Part shown: in pieces, positions 7,700 to 16,977 of the stretch
Layout: every line of letters begins with the position of its first letter
How positions within the stretch are numbered: the first letter of the stretch is position 1
Assembly (NCBI GenBank): GCA_003427395.1
Contig: BFEA01001228.1
Coordinates: 45,342-66,410 of the forward strand
Direction of reading: 5' to 3'
Length of the DNA: 21,069 nt
Origin: Chara braunii
Taxonomy: Eukaryota; Streptophyta; Charophyceae; Charales; Characeae
Program-made: the position numbers and the translations under genes
Notes under the pieces: model-generated
What the model was told of the DNA's origin: nothing
What the model saw: only the letters and a program-made list of their open reading frames with translations
The model's database searches: none

Positions 7700-8103
7700 T
7701 TAACCTACCATTTGGTGTTTGTTGGCTAGCGTAGAAGCTACGATTCTGCTAAGCCGCTGCACTTTGTCAGCTAAGCACAGTCTGTTCACACAAGCACGAT
7801 CAATGAAATTATGTGTAGAGCCTATTTCTGCGAAGGCGCCCACTTTGTGACCACCTATATTGACTTCTACCACGAAATGTTCACCCTTAGGACCTCTACT
7901 GATCATCGGCCAAGAGTCTCTAGGGTCCTTCCCTGACCACTCAGTCTGTAACTCATTTGGGGACTCAGACACATCTCTCAAACAGACCGTCGGTGGGTCT
8001 GAATGTGGGTGTGGGGCGATGTATGGGTCTCTAGCCTTGGCCAATGCCTGAAGTGGGGAAGGCAACGTTACCACCTCAGCGCAAGTAAGAGCAGCTAACA
8101 CTC
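7700..8103 (-). pseudogene. Gypsy-type retropepsin (aspartic protease) fragment
   Basis: The frame contains 'FVVEVNIGGHKVGAFAEIGSTHNFI', cited here as the motif region around 7800-7870, matching the retropepsin start where families have (L/V)xDSG(A/S)(S/T)HNFI. The catalytic Asp is replaced by Glu and the next residue by Ile (codons 7823-7828), so the D-S/T-G triad is lost. The frame ends at a TAA at 7700-7702. It is offset from the zinc-knuckle frame upstream, which ends at a TAG (8104-8106). That offset could be an original gag-pol frameshift or later damage. Confidence 0.85.
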
Positions 8104-8500
8104 CTACTGGTCCGAGGTGTTTCTCTGCGAAGTGCTCGCAGAAGCACTGTCAGGATTCGTGAATAAGCCCACTACAGTTGGAGTGGCTACCCTCATGGTG
8201 ACCTTCTTGCCTCGACAAGTTCTTGACGTGTGGCCATAGTTGTCACAATTCATGCATGTGCCCCTAGCAACTCGGTCCCTCCATACCTCGTTATCTAAAC
8301 CAAATTTTACCCATGTGGGTGTTCTTTCATCGCCCTGACCTGTAGACCGGTCTTTCTTCTTCTTCCCAGTCCGCGTAGCCTTTTCTTTTATAGGAGCCTC
8401 AACTCCCCCATCCATTATGCTCTCTCTCGTCCCCATAGTCTGGAAAGTCGTCAATTTCTGTCGCCTGACCATTATGGTTAACGAAGGTAAGTTGACCTTT
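8104..8500 (-). pseudogene. Gag C-terminal part with CCHC zinc knuckle
   Basis: The open frame from 8472 has a basic Lys-rich stretch followed by a CCHC zinc knuckle, CMNCDNYGHTSRTC, at 8215-8256. It fits the CX2CX4HX4C nucleocapsid motif, which binds the element's RNA for packaging. The frame is shifted by one relative to the gag core, so an indel lies between about 8480 and 8630. 'W.KFGLDNEVWRDR' just before the knuckle matches my memory of charophyte gypsy gags. Confidence 0.9.
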
Positions 8501-9408
8501 CTTTTTCCAGTCCTTGGGAAGTTTCTTCTTCCTACCGTCTACTAGGCCTTGATGCGCAAATCCCATCTTAGCCTCTATGTCTAAGGCTTTCTTGCTGAAA
8601 GTAGCAAATCTATATTGGTCTATGTAGGCCTCATCTACCTATTTTGTTTTAACTTCTGAGGGCAGACATCTCAAATAGTCCTTGAGGAGTACATGAGGGT
8701 CACAACGCACACCAGGTACTACGATCTGACGTTCTACAGTGTCTGTAACCTCGCGTAGATTCTTATACCTTTCGGCACAAAGATTGTTGATTGCGTCGGT
8801 GGCCTTATGAGCCCCTTGAGGGTCATGCCACCTCTTCTACACAGTCGGTACGAAGTCTTTCAATGTCTGGGTCTGAGCCTGAACATCAAAATTTTAACCA
8901 TACTCGTTTTGCTGCACTAACTCGTTTAACCAACACGCTGCTGATCCCTCGAAAAAGGAAGCAGCAACTATGCCAACCATAACCTGTTGCTCTGGCCTTG
9001 TGAGTTTTTGCCTTGCATACGTGGGCACAATCCTCACCCGGGTGTCGAAGTCCTCGTCCTTCTTCTTGTCGTCAGAGAAGGGCTTAGGACTCAGCAAAGG
9101 AATCTTGCGCATCCACTGCATAGGTTGGATCTGCCCAGGCGATTACTGCAGTTGCTGCATGGCCACTGAGACAGGTTGTTGCACGCTAACCTACGGCTAT
9201 CCTGACAATGAGATTGTAGCTGCCACCGTCCTCGATGGTACGGGAGAATAAATCTGAACCTGACCACTGAGTACTGGTTGACTACCTGAAAGAGGAATGT
9301 CATTCATAGGAGAGAAAGAGGGCCCTATCAGTTACGGCGTCACTGAGGGACTCTCAACCGAAGCAGGAGCTACAACCTACTGAGGCTGCCTCATCACTGG
9401 ACGAGGCA
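8501..9408 (-). pseudogene. Gag core (retrotransposon gag domain), degraded
   Basis: After a Gln/Pro-rich stretch come 'RKIPLLSPKPFSDDK', 'VRIVPTYARQKL', 'VAASFFEGSAACWLNEL', 'RWHDPQ' and 'VLLKDYLRCLP', then 'FSKKALDIEAKM'. This is the conserved order of the Retrotrans_gag capsid-like domain, which assembles the particle. In one frame there are stops at 9377 (TAG), 9332 (TAA), 9197 (TAG), 9191 (TAG), 9143 (TAA), 8894 (TAA), 8837 (TAG) and 8639 (TAG). Several are in the Gln-rich part, where Gln is the likely ancestral residue. The upstream part of the same frame continues beyond element C. Confidence 0.9.
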
Positions 9409-9416
9409 CCTGCAGT
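9409..9416. repeat. Left 8-bp target duplication of element C
   Basis: CCTGCAGT, repeated exactly at 9905-9912, directly outside the ends of element C. Confidence 0.95.
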
Positions 9417-9904
9417 CTATGTATCACCCGCGGTCGCGACCGCGGGCCATTTTACCGCTTGCGGTCGGGATTCCGCCCGCGGCCGAGTGCGGTCGGAATA
9501 CCCCGACATTTTTAACTCCTAGGATAATAGGCCAAAAAAAAAAAAAAAAAAAGGGGGTTCTAGGTTTTTATGCGCTCTACAACCGCATATTTTAGTTTTT
9601 CTTTTTGACTTTTTTTTTTTTTTTTTAAATAAAAAACAAAAATCTCTAAGGCAAAAGTTCTCCACTTTATTCTTTTAGGAAGAAAAATAAAGGATTTGGT
9701 TTGTTTTTTATCTCAAATTTGGTAACGAATTTTGATATGACCCCAACGCAAAAGTTGTTGAGTTTATTGTTTGGCATAACCTATATGTTTTTCAGATTTT
9801 TATGATTGTTTTTTTTTTTTTCATGACCGCGGACCGCGGCCTCGCGGCCGAGACCGAGGTCTGTGGTCGTGCCCGCGGCGACCGCGACCGCGGGGGATTC
9901 ATAG
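9417..9904. mobile_element. Element C: complete 488-bp TIR transposon inserted in gag
   Basis: The termini are inverted repeats: left ctatgtatcacccgcggtcg against right reverse complement ctatgaatcccccgcggtcg, 18 of 20 identical. The exact 8-bp duplication CCTGCAGT flanks them. Removing C plus one duplicate (496 bp) joins the two halves of gag in one frame, so the boundaries are well supported. Both ends are dense in GCGGTCG/CGACCGC words. The AT-rich interior carries the module shared with D (about 9540-9600) and the module shared with A, E1 and E2 (9711-9822), then poly(T). No transposase; the 8-bp duplication indicates a hAT-like non-autonomous element. Confidence 0.94.
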
Positions 9905-9912
9905 CCTGCAGT
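9905..9912. repeat. Right 8-bp target duplication of element C
   Basis: Exact copy of CCTGCAGT at 9409-9416. Confidence 0.95.
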
Positions 9913-10547
9913 GGAGCCATAATTTGTTTCTGGCCATCCACTAGTTCAGCCAACACTTCCTGTTGGACCACCTGCGTTTCTGCCACACAAAGCAGTGAGC
10001 GACGCAACGCGTGCATTGGAGGGTCAAGTGTTGACTCGTCTAGTGTCTCCTACCTCCTAGCTCCGAGTCTAGTTTTTCTAGTGATAGGCCTTTGTCTCCT
10101 CTCTGTTGCATCTCTCAATTGCTGCTGTAGTTGATCATGCAGTTCTTCCGCGTGGAGGATCTCATAATCCTCAGGTGTGAGTGACGTCTGCTGATTGAAT
10201 TGTGAGCCAACAGATTGACTAACAAAACTCTGAGTGGTACCCTGACTGACACCCGACGAAGAGGCCTGGGACAAGGCCTCTGACACTGTAGAGGAGGTAG
10301 CCATCGCAACCTCAACCTAAGCTCTAGTGTTCGCTAGTCTTGCTGATGCAAGTGTTCGTTCAACGTTGGTTGCCGTTGTCCTAGCCCTCTCTAATATTGT
10401 CCTTTCCCTGGCTTCCCTTCGCAGCCGTCTTTCCTTTCCCTCGCCTAACTCCAAGAAGGTAATCGGTTGACTGAGTGCAGTTCTACGAGTCACTCTAAGA
10501 TGTTCCACTACTCGTTCCTCCTCCACACTACCGCTTGCATCACTCAT
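9905..10547 (-). pseudogene. Gag N-terminal part (charged coiled-coil-like)
   Basis: It begins with an ATG at 10547 (minus); an in-frame TAG six bases upstream supports this start. The first 76 codons are highly charged, with an Arg/Glu-rich helix-like stretch (about residues 30-65). A Ser/Gln-rich part follows, then 'EDYEILHAEELHDQLQQQLRDA' cited as the region around 10110-10170. In-frame TAG stops lie at 10317-10319 and 10050-10052. The frame runs into element C and, with C removed, continues into the gag core. The assignment as the gag N-terminus rests on this continuity rather than on a domain. Confidence 0.8.
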
Positions 10548-11720
10548 GAGCTACAGTGTTTGTGATCTAAACTAGAGTCCACACTAAGTCCTACCTCAGC
10601 ATGACACACAACCGGGTATGAACAATCAACTAATTCCTTTCAACCTAGAGAGAAGTAGTCAACTAACCTATCTGTAGGCTGCAACTGTCTGTCAGTTGTA
10701 CAACTTGAACTAAGTAATCAAAAATAAAAATAATTGTCTATGCATGTTGGATGACAATTCATCTAATCAGTGTCAAAGCGAACAGTTACTGGAATCCAAC
10801 CCTTCCCCTGTATCCCTCTTGAGTAGTCTCTTTGTGTCGACGTCCTAAGCATCTGGTTGACAAGCGTGTCTGAAGGTGTGCAATCCGGCCCATCCCTGTG
10901 CCTCAAGTCTACGCCGAACCTGCCAGCCCTTGCACCTTATTTATCCTCGCATGCAACGAGCCTTACACCTGGTTTGATCTAGCTGATAAAGAGGCAGTTT
11001 AAGGACAGTCCCCAAGGTCTTCATGAATTATTTAAGTCGCAGACAGGACAACGATCACATCCAGAGTCAACACCGAGTCCCACCTGAAATATTTATGGAC
11101 GGTCTGGTGAGCGTCTGTTCAAAGGGCTGGCATGCCCTGCATGACCTCTATTGTGCAGCAGCAGAACCAAGGACTTGTGGCAAAGCATGCATGTACTAGT
11201 CCCAGCGCATTGGCATGGTGTCCGTGACCCGAGTGCTTCGTCCAGGGCCCTTCAGAGGCATCACCCGTCTCCCACCAGCTTGCTGCCCAGGAAGGATGTC
11301 GACTCTCAAGGTTGAGCGCTCACGACAGCTCACATTGACAGGACTCTCAAGACATAACTCACTTCCTCACGGTAAGAAGTAATGAAGTGGGTACATAAGG
11401 AAGAGAGCAACGTACCTCTTAATGCTGCCCCCAACCACATATTTCTCACCGACAACCTGATGTGTATTTACGATGACCGGTTTTTGCCTCGACACAACCA
11501 ACAACAGAATGCAGTTCCACCTCGGCTCAAATGTCATATCAGCGAGCTCTCATCATCCAACGTACAACGTTGTACACCCCTAATGTCACCACATAGCTCT
11601 CTGTCTCGCCCACACGGCCCTGGGCCACTTGTTCTTCAACGCCCAAGCCTTACTATTGCCCCACACCTCATGCAAAGCACCAAACAGCTATTGCGAAGAA
11701 GCAATGAAGCGTAGTTCAAA
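10548..11720 (-). other. Probable untranslated leader of the retroelement
   Basis: This stretch lies between the gag start and a primer-binding-site match on the same strand, which is where the 5' leader of an LTR element sits. About 1.17 kb is long for a leader, so a nested insertion or a second element is possible. A plus-strand frame of 110 codons (11382-11714) is unrecognised and probably chance. Confidence 0.4.
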
Positions 11721-11735
11721 CCAACTCTGATACCA
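11721..11735 (-). other. Primer binding site (tRNA-iMet type)
   Basis: The minus strand reads TGGTATCAGAGTTGG. The usual plant LTR-element site complementary to the initiator tRNA-Met 3' end is TGGTATCAGAGC, so 11 of 12 bases match. It is followed after three bases (minus 'ata' spacer) by a possible LTR end in CA at 11739-11740. Orientation agrees with the gag/pol remnants. Confidence 0.7.
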
Positions 11736-11738
11736 TAT

Positions 11739-12060
11739 TGAAAGGAAAATGAGCAATAGCGAGATGATAATGTCCAGAATGCACAATCACATTGAAGGCC
11801 AGATAGTATCACAGTGTCCAGAAAGCAGAAATGCACCAATATAACACCAATGAAGAATCGTACCACTAAAAACCAATGTCAATGAGAGCTTGCTCTCGCC
11901 ACCACCAACATAGGTGTCCAGGCCCTATCTCCCTACTTGGCGCTCGGCGCCCGGCCTACGTTCTACATTGCTACAGTATGCCTACTATTTACAATGCAAC
12001 TGTTGACATCAGCAGCCCACGAAGTACTTGAATATGTCGCCCAATGCAGACCATCGCCAA
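11739..12060 (-). other. Candidate 5' LTR remnant (far end undefined)
   Basis: If the primer binding site is real, the LTR must extend rightwards from 11739 with minus-strand end ...CA. I could not find the opposite TG end or the partner LTR, which would lie beyond the truncated pol. No gene seen here. The words 'gtccagaa' and 'atgcac' recur at about 11770 and 11818. Confidence 0.3.
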
Positions 12061-12078
12061 TACCAGGTATGTGCCCTC

Positions 12079-12079
12079 A

Positions 12080-12141
<62 letters not shown>
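12079..12141. repeat. (ATC)n trinucleotide microsatellite
   Basis: About 20 uninterrupted ATC units. Frames across it give poly-Ser, poly-Ile or poly-Asp and are not treated as genes. Confidence 0.97.
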
Positions 12142-12142
<1 letters not shown>

Positions 12143-12813
12143 TCTCTCTCTCCCCTGACTTATTCCCACGTCTTCCCTCTGTACACGCGAAGACCACCCC
12201 TATAATCATTTGATTATACAATCGATAATCTGTGAAGAGTTGGAGTGTTTGTGCTTCATCTGTTGCGCAGTGATGTGCAGCATTGATTGCCCTCCTAAGC
12301 GGGAATTAACTGCTCATTCACACACACTGTATCTATGCTGGAACACGAATCAAGCTTCCCTTGTCATCTAACCAACAGAGCTTCCAAATGGAATCATGAA
12401 GATAGGCCACGTGGCCATCCCAACAAAAACCGGTTGTGGCCATCCAACAAAATCGCTCGTGAATATATCCATCTTCTATGCAGAGGCATTGATTGCTCCC
12501 CCATACCAGAGGAGGATTAACCTGCTGCATTGTTAACCCTAATATGTCGCAATATACATTACCATGTGAACCAGCCAGCGAGTATGGATCACTTTCCTTC
12601 GTAGAGAAGGAGGAACCTCCTACAAACTATTCCCTAACCAGCCCACCGCAAAGCAACGGGGCAATCTGCCCCCCATTGCTAATCGATGTTTCGGGCCGGG
12701 CCGAGCAACATCGACCATCAACAGCTATCCCACCCCTATCCTCAACCAAACCAGCAAGAGGAGTTCCATTTCAAAGTTGGAGAGGGGAATGATGACATCA
12801 CAACTAGTATCGA
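12142..12813. other. Unassigned region, no supported gene
   Basis: Only short overlapping frames on both strands, none recognised. No inverted-repeat termini or tracts noticed apart from the G-rich run that follows. Confidence 0.5.
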
Positions 12814-12844
12814 GGGGGGGGGAAGGGGGGGGGAAGGGGGGGGG
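12814..12844 (+). repeat. G-rich 11-mer tandem (G9AA x3), G-quadruplex-prone
   Basis: Three G9 runs separated by AA. This satisfies the usual four-G-tract quadruplex rule, as each run can supply more than one tract. Confidence 0.9.
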
Positions 12845-12875
12845 AAAGATAGCAAACCCTTTTCTCATGCCAACC

Positions 12876-13077
12876 CTAGTCTCCCCTACGGCCACCTGCG
12901 TCTCTCTGCCAACCCCAGCCGCTTCCATAGTCGTCAGTGTCGTCAATGACGCCTTTACCGTTGATATTGTTGTTGTTGTTGAACTTGTTGTAGTCATTGT
13001 TGTCAATGTCGTTGTCGTTGTTGTTGTTGTTGTTGTTGAACTTGTTGTAGTCATTGTTGTCAATGTCGTTGTCGTCG

Positions 13078-13120
<43 letters not shown>

Positions 13121-13559
13121 ATTCGTTGTTGTCGTTGTAATCGCTGTTGTCACAGCCGCTGGCCTCCCAACCTCCCTGCAATCCGTCGTCCTTGTCACCA
13201 TTGTCGCCCGTCTCGCCCATCTCTCCACTTTTCTGCCTGTCCCCCATCTGATCGCGCAGGTCACACCCCAGTGGAAAGAGGGATTTGCAAGCCCGCATCC
13301 TATCCTCTGCTCGCCTCCAATCGATGTAGCCATGAAGCCGGGGATCCGGCCCCTCCTCCAGCTCCCATATGATGTCTAACATCTCCTGAGCCCTATCCTC
13401 CAACCACCGCCCCTTCGAGATCGCCCCCCCATCGATCTCCCTCCCTTCCTGCTGCTGCCGCGCAAGAACCTCCACTACCATCTGCAGCTGCTTGTATCCC
13501 TCCTCCAAGATGCCAACCCAGTCCTCCGCATGATATCGTAGCTCCTCCACCGAGTCCAT
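12876..13559 (-). CDS. Hypothetical protein with Asn-rich tract
   Basis: An ATG at 13559 opens a frame of 227 codons; the frame itself is open for about 36 codons further upstream, without another ATG, to a TAA. The first ~110 residues are charged and helix-like ('MDSVEELRYHAEDWVGILEEG', 'WLEDRAQEMLDIIWELEEG', 'YIDWRRAEDRM'), resembling the leucine/charge pattern of a coiled coil. The rest is an Asn/Asp tract encoded by the (TTG)n repeat, with a 57-bp tandem duplication kept in frame. No domain recognised. It could be a host exon or part of another retroelement's gag-like protein. The overlapping plus-strand frame (12777-13379) is Val-rich low complexity, and I take it as the shadow. Confidence 0.4.
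12964..13131. repeat. (TTG)n tract with 57-bp tandem duplication
   Basis: TTG units interrupted by TTGTAGTCATTG and TCAATGTCG words. The block containing 'gaacttgttgtagtcattg' occurs at 12981 and again 57 bp later at 13038. A period divisible by three preserves the minus-strand frame. Confidence 0.9.
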
Positions 13560-13599
13560 CTCTCCCTCCTTTAGCCTCACCACCAACACGGCTCTTCTT

Positions 13600-14117
13600 G
13601 GGCGACCTTCGCGCCAGCTCCTGTGTCCTTGTTAAGCACAGTGTCCTTATCTCCCGTGTATGTGATGAACCACTTCCTGACCCCGTCCCATCTTTCGTAC
13701 CCTTTCTTTTGCTTGTATCATATCAACCCCCGAAAAAACCCATTTTTAGTTCTTGCTTTCAGGTCCCGCATTTTCCTTTTTGAGAGTTTTTTTCGACTGC
13801 TGAGTTCTGTTTTTCTTCTTGCAAGATCGGGAAATACATGGGAATTTACGTCCGCCTTAGCGAGCGCACGAGGGACTGGGCTCGGTAGTTGGGAATTCCG
13901 GGATAAGCGGAAATTCGACGTGTCCTTTTTGGGTGTGTGAATGTTCTTGGGCGCGTCGGGGAAAACTCTCGGAATTTTGCGTAAATACGAATAGGCGTAG
14001 GATTTTCTTTTCCCGCGTCGCTTTTCACGCGCGGATATGGTGATTTTAATTTTGAGTTAGGATAGAAGCAAACTGTAACTGTTTCGGTGCCTTTTTCTTT
14101 TTTTTGTTGACGGCGCC
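13600..14117. other. Unassigned pyrimidine-rich region
   Basis: T- and C-rich plus strand with no recognised gene. Frames on both strands are short and of biased composition. Confidence 0.5.
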
Positions 14118-14660
14118 GTGCATGCAAAAGCTTCCTCCTCTCTGTCCCCCGCATCGCTCCCTCCCGCGCCTCCCTTCCCTTCTCCATCTTTTTTCTCTCT
14201 CCCCGTAACTATTTTTCCTTCTCCCTCTCTCTCTCTCGCCTTGCTTTCGCGCACCCATTTCCCTTTCTTGATCATCTGAATCTTGGACCCGTCTTGCGCC
14301 ACCTCTCGCGCCTTTTCTGTTCTCACCCTCTATGTCTGGCGTACGACGCCCGGTCGATCCCCTGATAACTCCCGCTCGCCAATCAGGTGCGTGGATCGAT
14401 AGGACCTTCCTATCGTGCGATGAATCTGATTGGTTGAACCTTGAGTTCCGAGGGATCAGCATGGCGTTAGTAGAGCATTCTTCTCAAAGTCTTCTCCTCC
14501 TCCTTCTCCTCTTACACCTCAGCTCTCCTGTCGCCTTCTCCCCCTTCTATGTCCCCTGTCGCAACTATAAAACCCGCAAGCACGTTCGCAAATCTCTCTT
14601 ACGTTCTCGACTCCTAAGCCTGCTTCCGGGAAGCAGTGGCTAGGCAGAGTGGATTGATGT
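14118..14660 (+). promoter_or_regulatory. Promoter-like module 1 (CCAAT, TATA)
   Basis: A polypyrimidine tract (14137-14240) is followed by CCAAT (14379-14383), inverted CCAAT (ATTGG, 14429-14433) and a TATA box (TATAAAA, 14566-14572). About 25-40 bp after the TATA lies a C/T-rich start region. The same arrangement recurs at 20370-20790: ATTGG to TATA is 137 bp here and 151 bp there, and both have 'ctataaa...gcaagc.cgtt......tctctct'. It could be a Pol II promoter of a duplicated gene or the U3 of a diverged LTR. No gene is identified downstream. Confidence 0.5.
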
Positions 14661-15528
14661 GAGTCGGAAAGTCCTATCGGGATGACGATAGGCTGGCCGG
14701 TTGCGCGCTTGATCGCCACGACGGACTGTGGGATCCGGACGAACCGTGTCGAGTTTACGACAGCGGGGTGACGATCGCAGTGGTGGGAGTTAGCACGCAA
14801 TGGTCGGGATCGTCGGTGCGGGTATGAGGCTCGATGATTAGAGTTGAGTGAGTGATTGGCCCATAGTGGAATTAACGGCGAATGCGCCTTTGTTGCGGAT
14901 TGTTATCTTTGGCGTCAGTGTGCGGCAGTGACGCCGAACTTTTCTCTTTCCGGACCTTGTCGTCTTCTATTTTGACTCTCTCTCTCTTTCTCTCTCCTCT
15001 CGAATGATGATGCGTCTGAATGATTGTCCCGCTCTTGAATGGAAATGAGTCGGCATTCTGTGTGAAAGAACTTCTTCCGGAACTCTTCCATTAGTTTCCT
15101 GGGTAATCCTCCTACGCAAGGACCCTGTCTTCTTGTCTTGTGAACGGTGGATGTATGTGTACTGAGTAATGCGATCCATTTTTTCCTGTGCATGTCTCAT
15201 TTTCGCACCTTCCACAGTGAATGCATGTATGGAATGTGTGATTTTTTTGTTGATTAGATGATTATCGTCGGGATTTTGTTCGAGAATGCAAGAGTGTTTA
15301 GATCTGTAGCTCCGTTTACACTGCGCATGTCATCTGCCTTATGTTGCACGACATCAGCAGCTGAGCCACGAGGCGGCCCTGAGAAACAAGGCGCCCAGGG
15401 ACCAACGTTGTGTCGAACCGATCGGACCCGTAGCCATATGCGTGATCAAGCTGATCTGTGTCAAAAAGATTGATTGGGGGACGCGCGAATCGCTTTTGTT
15501 CTTAATGACGTCTCAGTATATTTTGTGA
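14661..15528. other. Region downstream of promoter-like module 1
   Basis: No recognised coding domain; short frames only. A CT-rich tract lies at 14978-15000. If module 1 is an active promoter, this would be 5' leader or intron sequence. Confidence 0.4.
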
Positions 15529-15975
15529 TTGATTGACATGTGGACTGACAAGTACCCTTCGATTGGGCGCCAGCCTCCCGTATCTCCCATCCCAACGCGA
15601 CCTTTTCCTTACAGTGAGGAAAGGACACGTGTATGCGAGTGGGACGTACGAGAAGCCGTTGCACAAATCGGCGGGCAGTATTACTTCCCTCCGGCCAACC
15701 GCTGTTCTGGTTTCGTAGAAGCTGGGTTTGTTATTATCGATACACACTTCCCACCCTACTCGGTATTGTTGCCATTTAACGAGTTGATCGTCATTCCGTG
15801 GACGGCAGTAGAACCCCACTCGTGTCGCACTCTGTGCACCGAATGTCAGCGTTTTGAGCGCTACGAGTCTAGGGGATTCCACTACCGTGTGCGGAGTGAA
15901 GACGAGCATAAGGAAAGAGCCACGCGACTAAGACCATCCACGTCGGACTCGGAACTAACCAGCGAACGACGATGA
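15529..15975 (+). CDS. Unrecognised 148-codon open frame
   Basis: ATG to TGA, with normal residue diversity and no low complexity. It includes 'CEWDVREAVAQIGGQYYFPP', hydrophobic 'VLLPFNELIVIPW' and a Cys pair 'CRTLCTEC' that could hint at metal binding. The C-terminus is Arg/Ser/Glu-rich. It lies about 0.95 kb downstream of promoter-like module 1 on the same strand. The opposite strand is also open over most of the same bases (15502-15909), so chance cannot be excluded. No homology claimed. Confidence 0.25.
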   Translation: MIDMWTDKYPSIGRQPPVSPIPTRPFPYSEERTRVCEWDVREAVAQIGGQYYFPPANRCSGFVEAGFVIIDTHFPPYSVLLPFNELIVIPWTAVEPHSCRTLCTECQRFERYESRGFHYRVRSEDEHKERATRLRPSTSDSELTSERR

Positions 15976-16977
15976 GATCTGATACGAAAACGGGACACGC
16001 GAAGCCTGCCCAAGCCTTTCTGTTCTAAACGACGGGTTGTAGCCCGGTGGGAGGCACGACAATACTTTTTGGATCGAATTTGTCCCTCTCTTCCCGCCTT
16101 CCCCGCGCGCGCATTCCGCGACGCGCGAAAACGTTCGACTTGCTCCGTCGGACCAACACGGGGGATTTCAATTCCGTCTGTGTCCCCACACTCAATTTCC
16201 AAAAATCCTTGGCACACCGCATCTTGCTGTTTTTCTGGTCCTCTTTTCCGCACAGCTAACATTCTGAACGGAAGACAGCAGAGGGCGTGAGGTTGGGCGT
16301 CACATGTACCCCTAGTTATTGTCCACGCAGGTCCACGCAGCTAATCCCAAGGTCCAAGGGCATCCAAGTGTGCGCCTCCCACCCGCCTCAGCGGCTCCAT
16401 AATGGGACCGCCCCTCGCCTCCCTCGATGATGACGAAGGAGTAAACCGGAGGGCGACAGGGCCTCGCCTGCCGGTCCGGTTAGCGCACTCACGCCTTCTT
16501 ACCGGGAAGACAGTAGTCTTGTTCACATGTTTTGAAATCCGCGCGCTATCACTTTGCCCTCCACTCTCGTTTGCCCATCTTGCGTGAAACCACCCAATTA
16601 CCGTAGGATCTCACTCAACGACAAAAATCCTATAATAAGCACACCGGCGCAACCCCACTACTAAGACGTAACGAAAACCAAAAGCTATCAAGAGCGTTTC
16701 CGAACCCATCGTCAAAAAACAAAACCTACCGACGTGGGAGTTATCATATGACATAGATCATGCCATCATGGGTTTGAGTCTGGCTTGGGACTTTGGGGGG
16801 GTTCTTGTCCAGCGTGGCCTGTCATCTCTTCAACCAACACATCGTTCCCTCTACTTAGTACTACAAGTATCTGGCCTTCGGCCACACACATCTCCCTATA
16901 CAGTTACACAGAGAAAGCATAACCTTCCTGCAGACACAAACATGGCTCCTGAACATTTATACATATAGCCTACGGGC
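15976..16977. other. Unassigned region
   Basis: Short frames on both strands, none recognised. A 10-bp perfect tandem duplication (gtccacgcag) lies at 16321-16340. No mobile-element ends found. Confidence 0.5.

Noticed and set aside
7081-10319. Reassigned TAG/TAA genetic code
   Set aside because: The copy also has frameshifts, a lost catalytic Asp and a truncated RT, so simple decay explains the stops better. Kept only as an alternative in the findings.
12009-12221. Poly-Asp, poly-Ser and poly-Ile frames across (ATC)n
   Set aside because: Pure microsatellite translation with no flanking coding signal.
12777-13379. 200-codon plus-strand frame
   Set aside because: Val-rich translation of the (TTG)n tract; the minus frame has a more protein-like non-repeat half.
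14046-14462. Arg/Glu/Gly-rich minus-strand frames
   Set aside because: They come from the polypyrimidine tract of the promoter-like region.
16760-16790. B-box-like 'gggtttgagtc'
   Set aside because: No A box at tRNA spacing and no cloverleaf; an isolated match.
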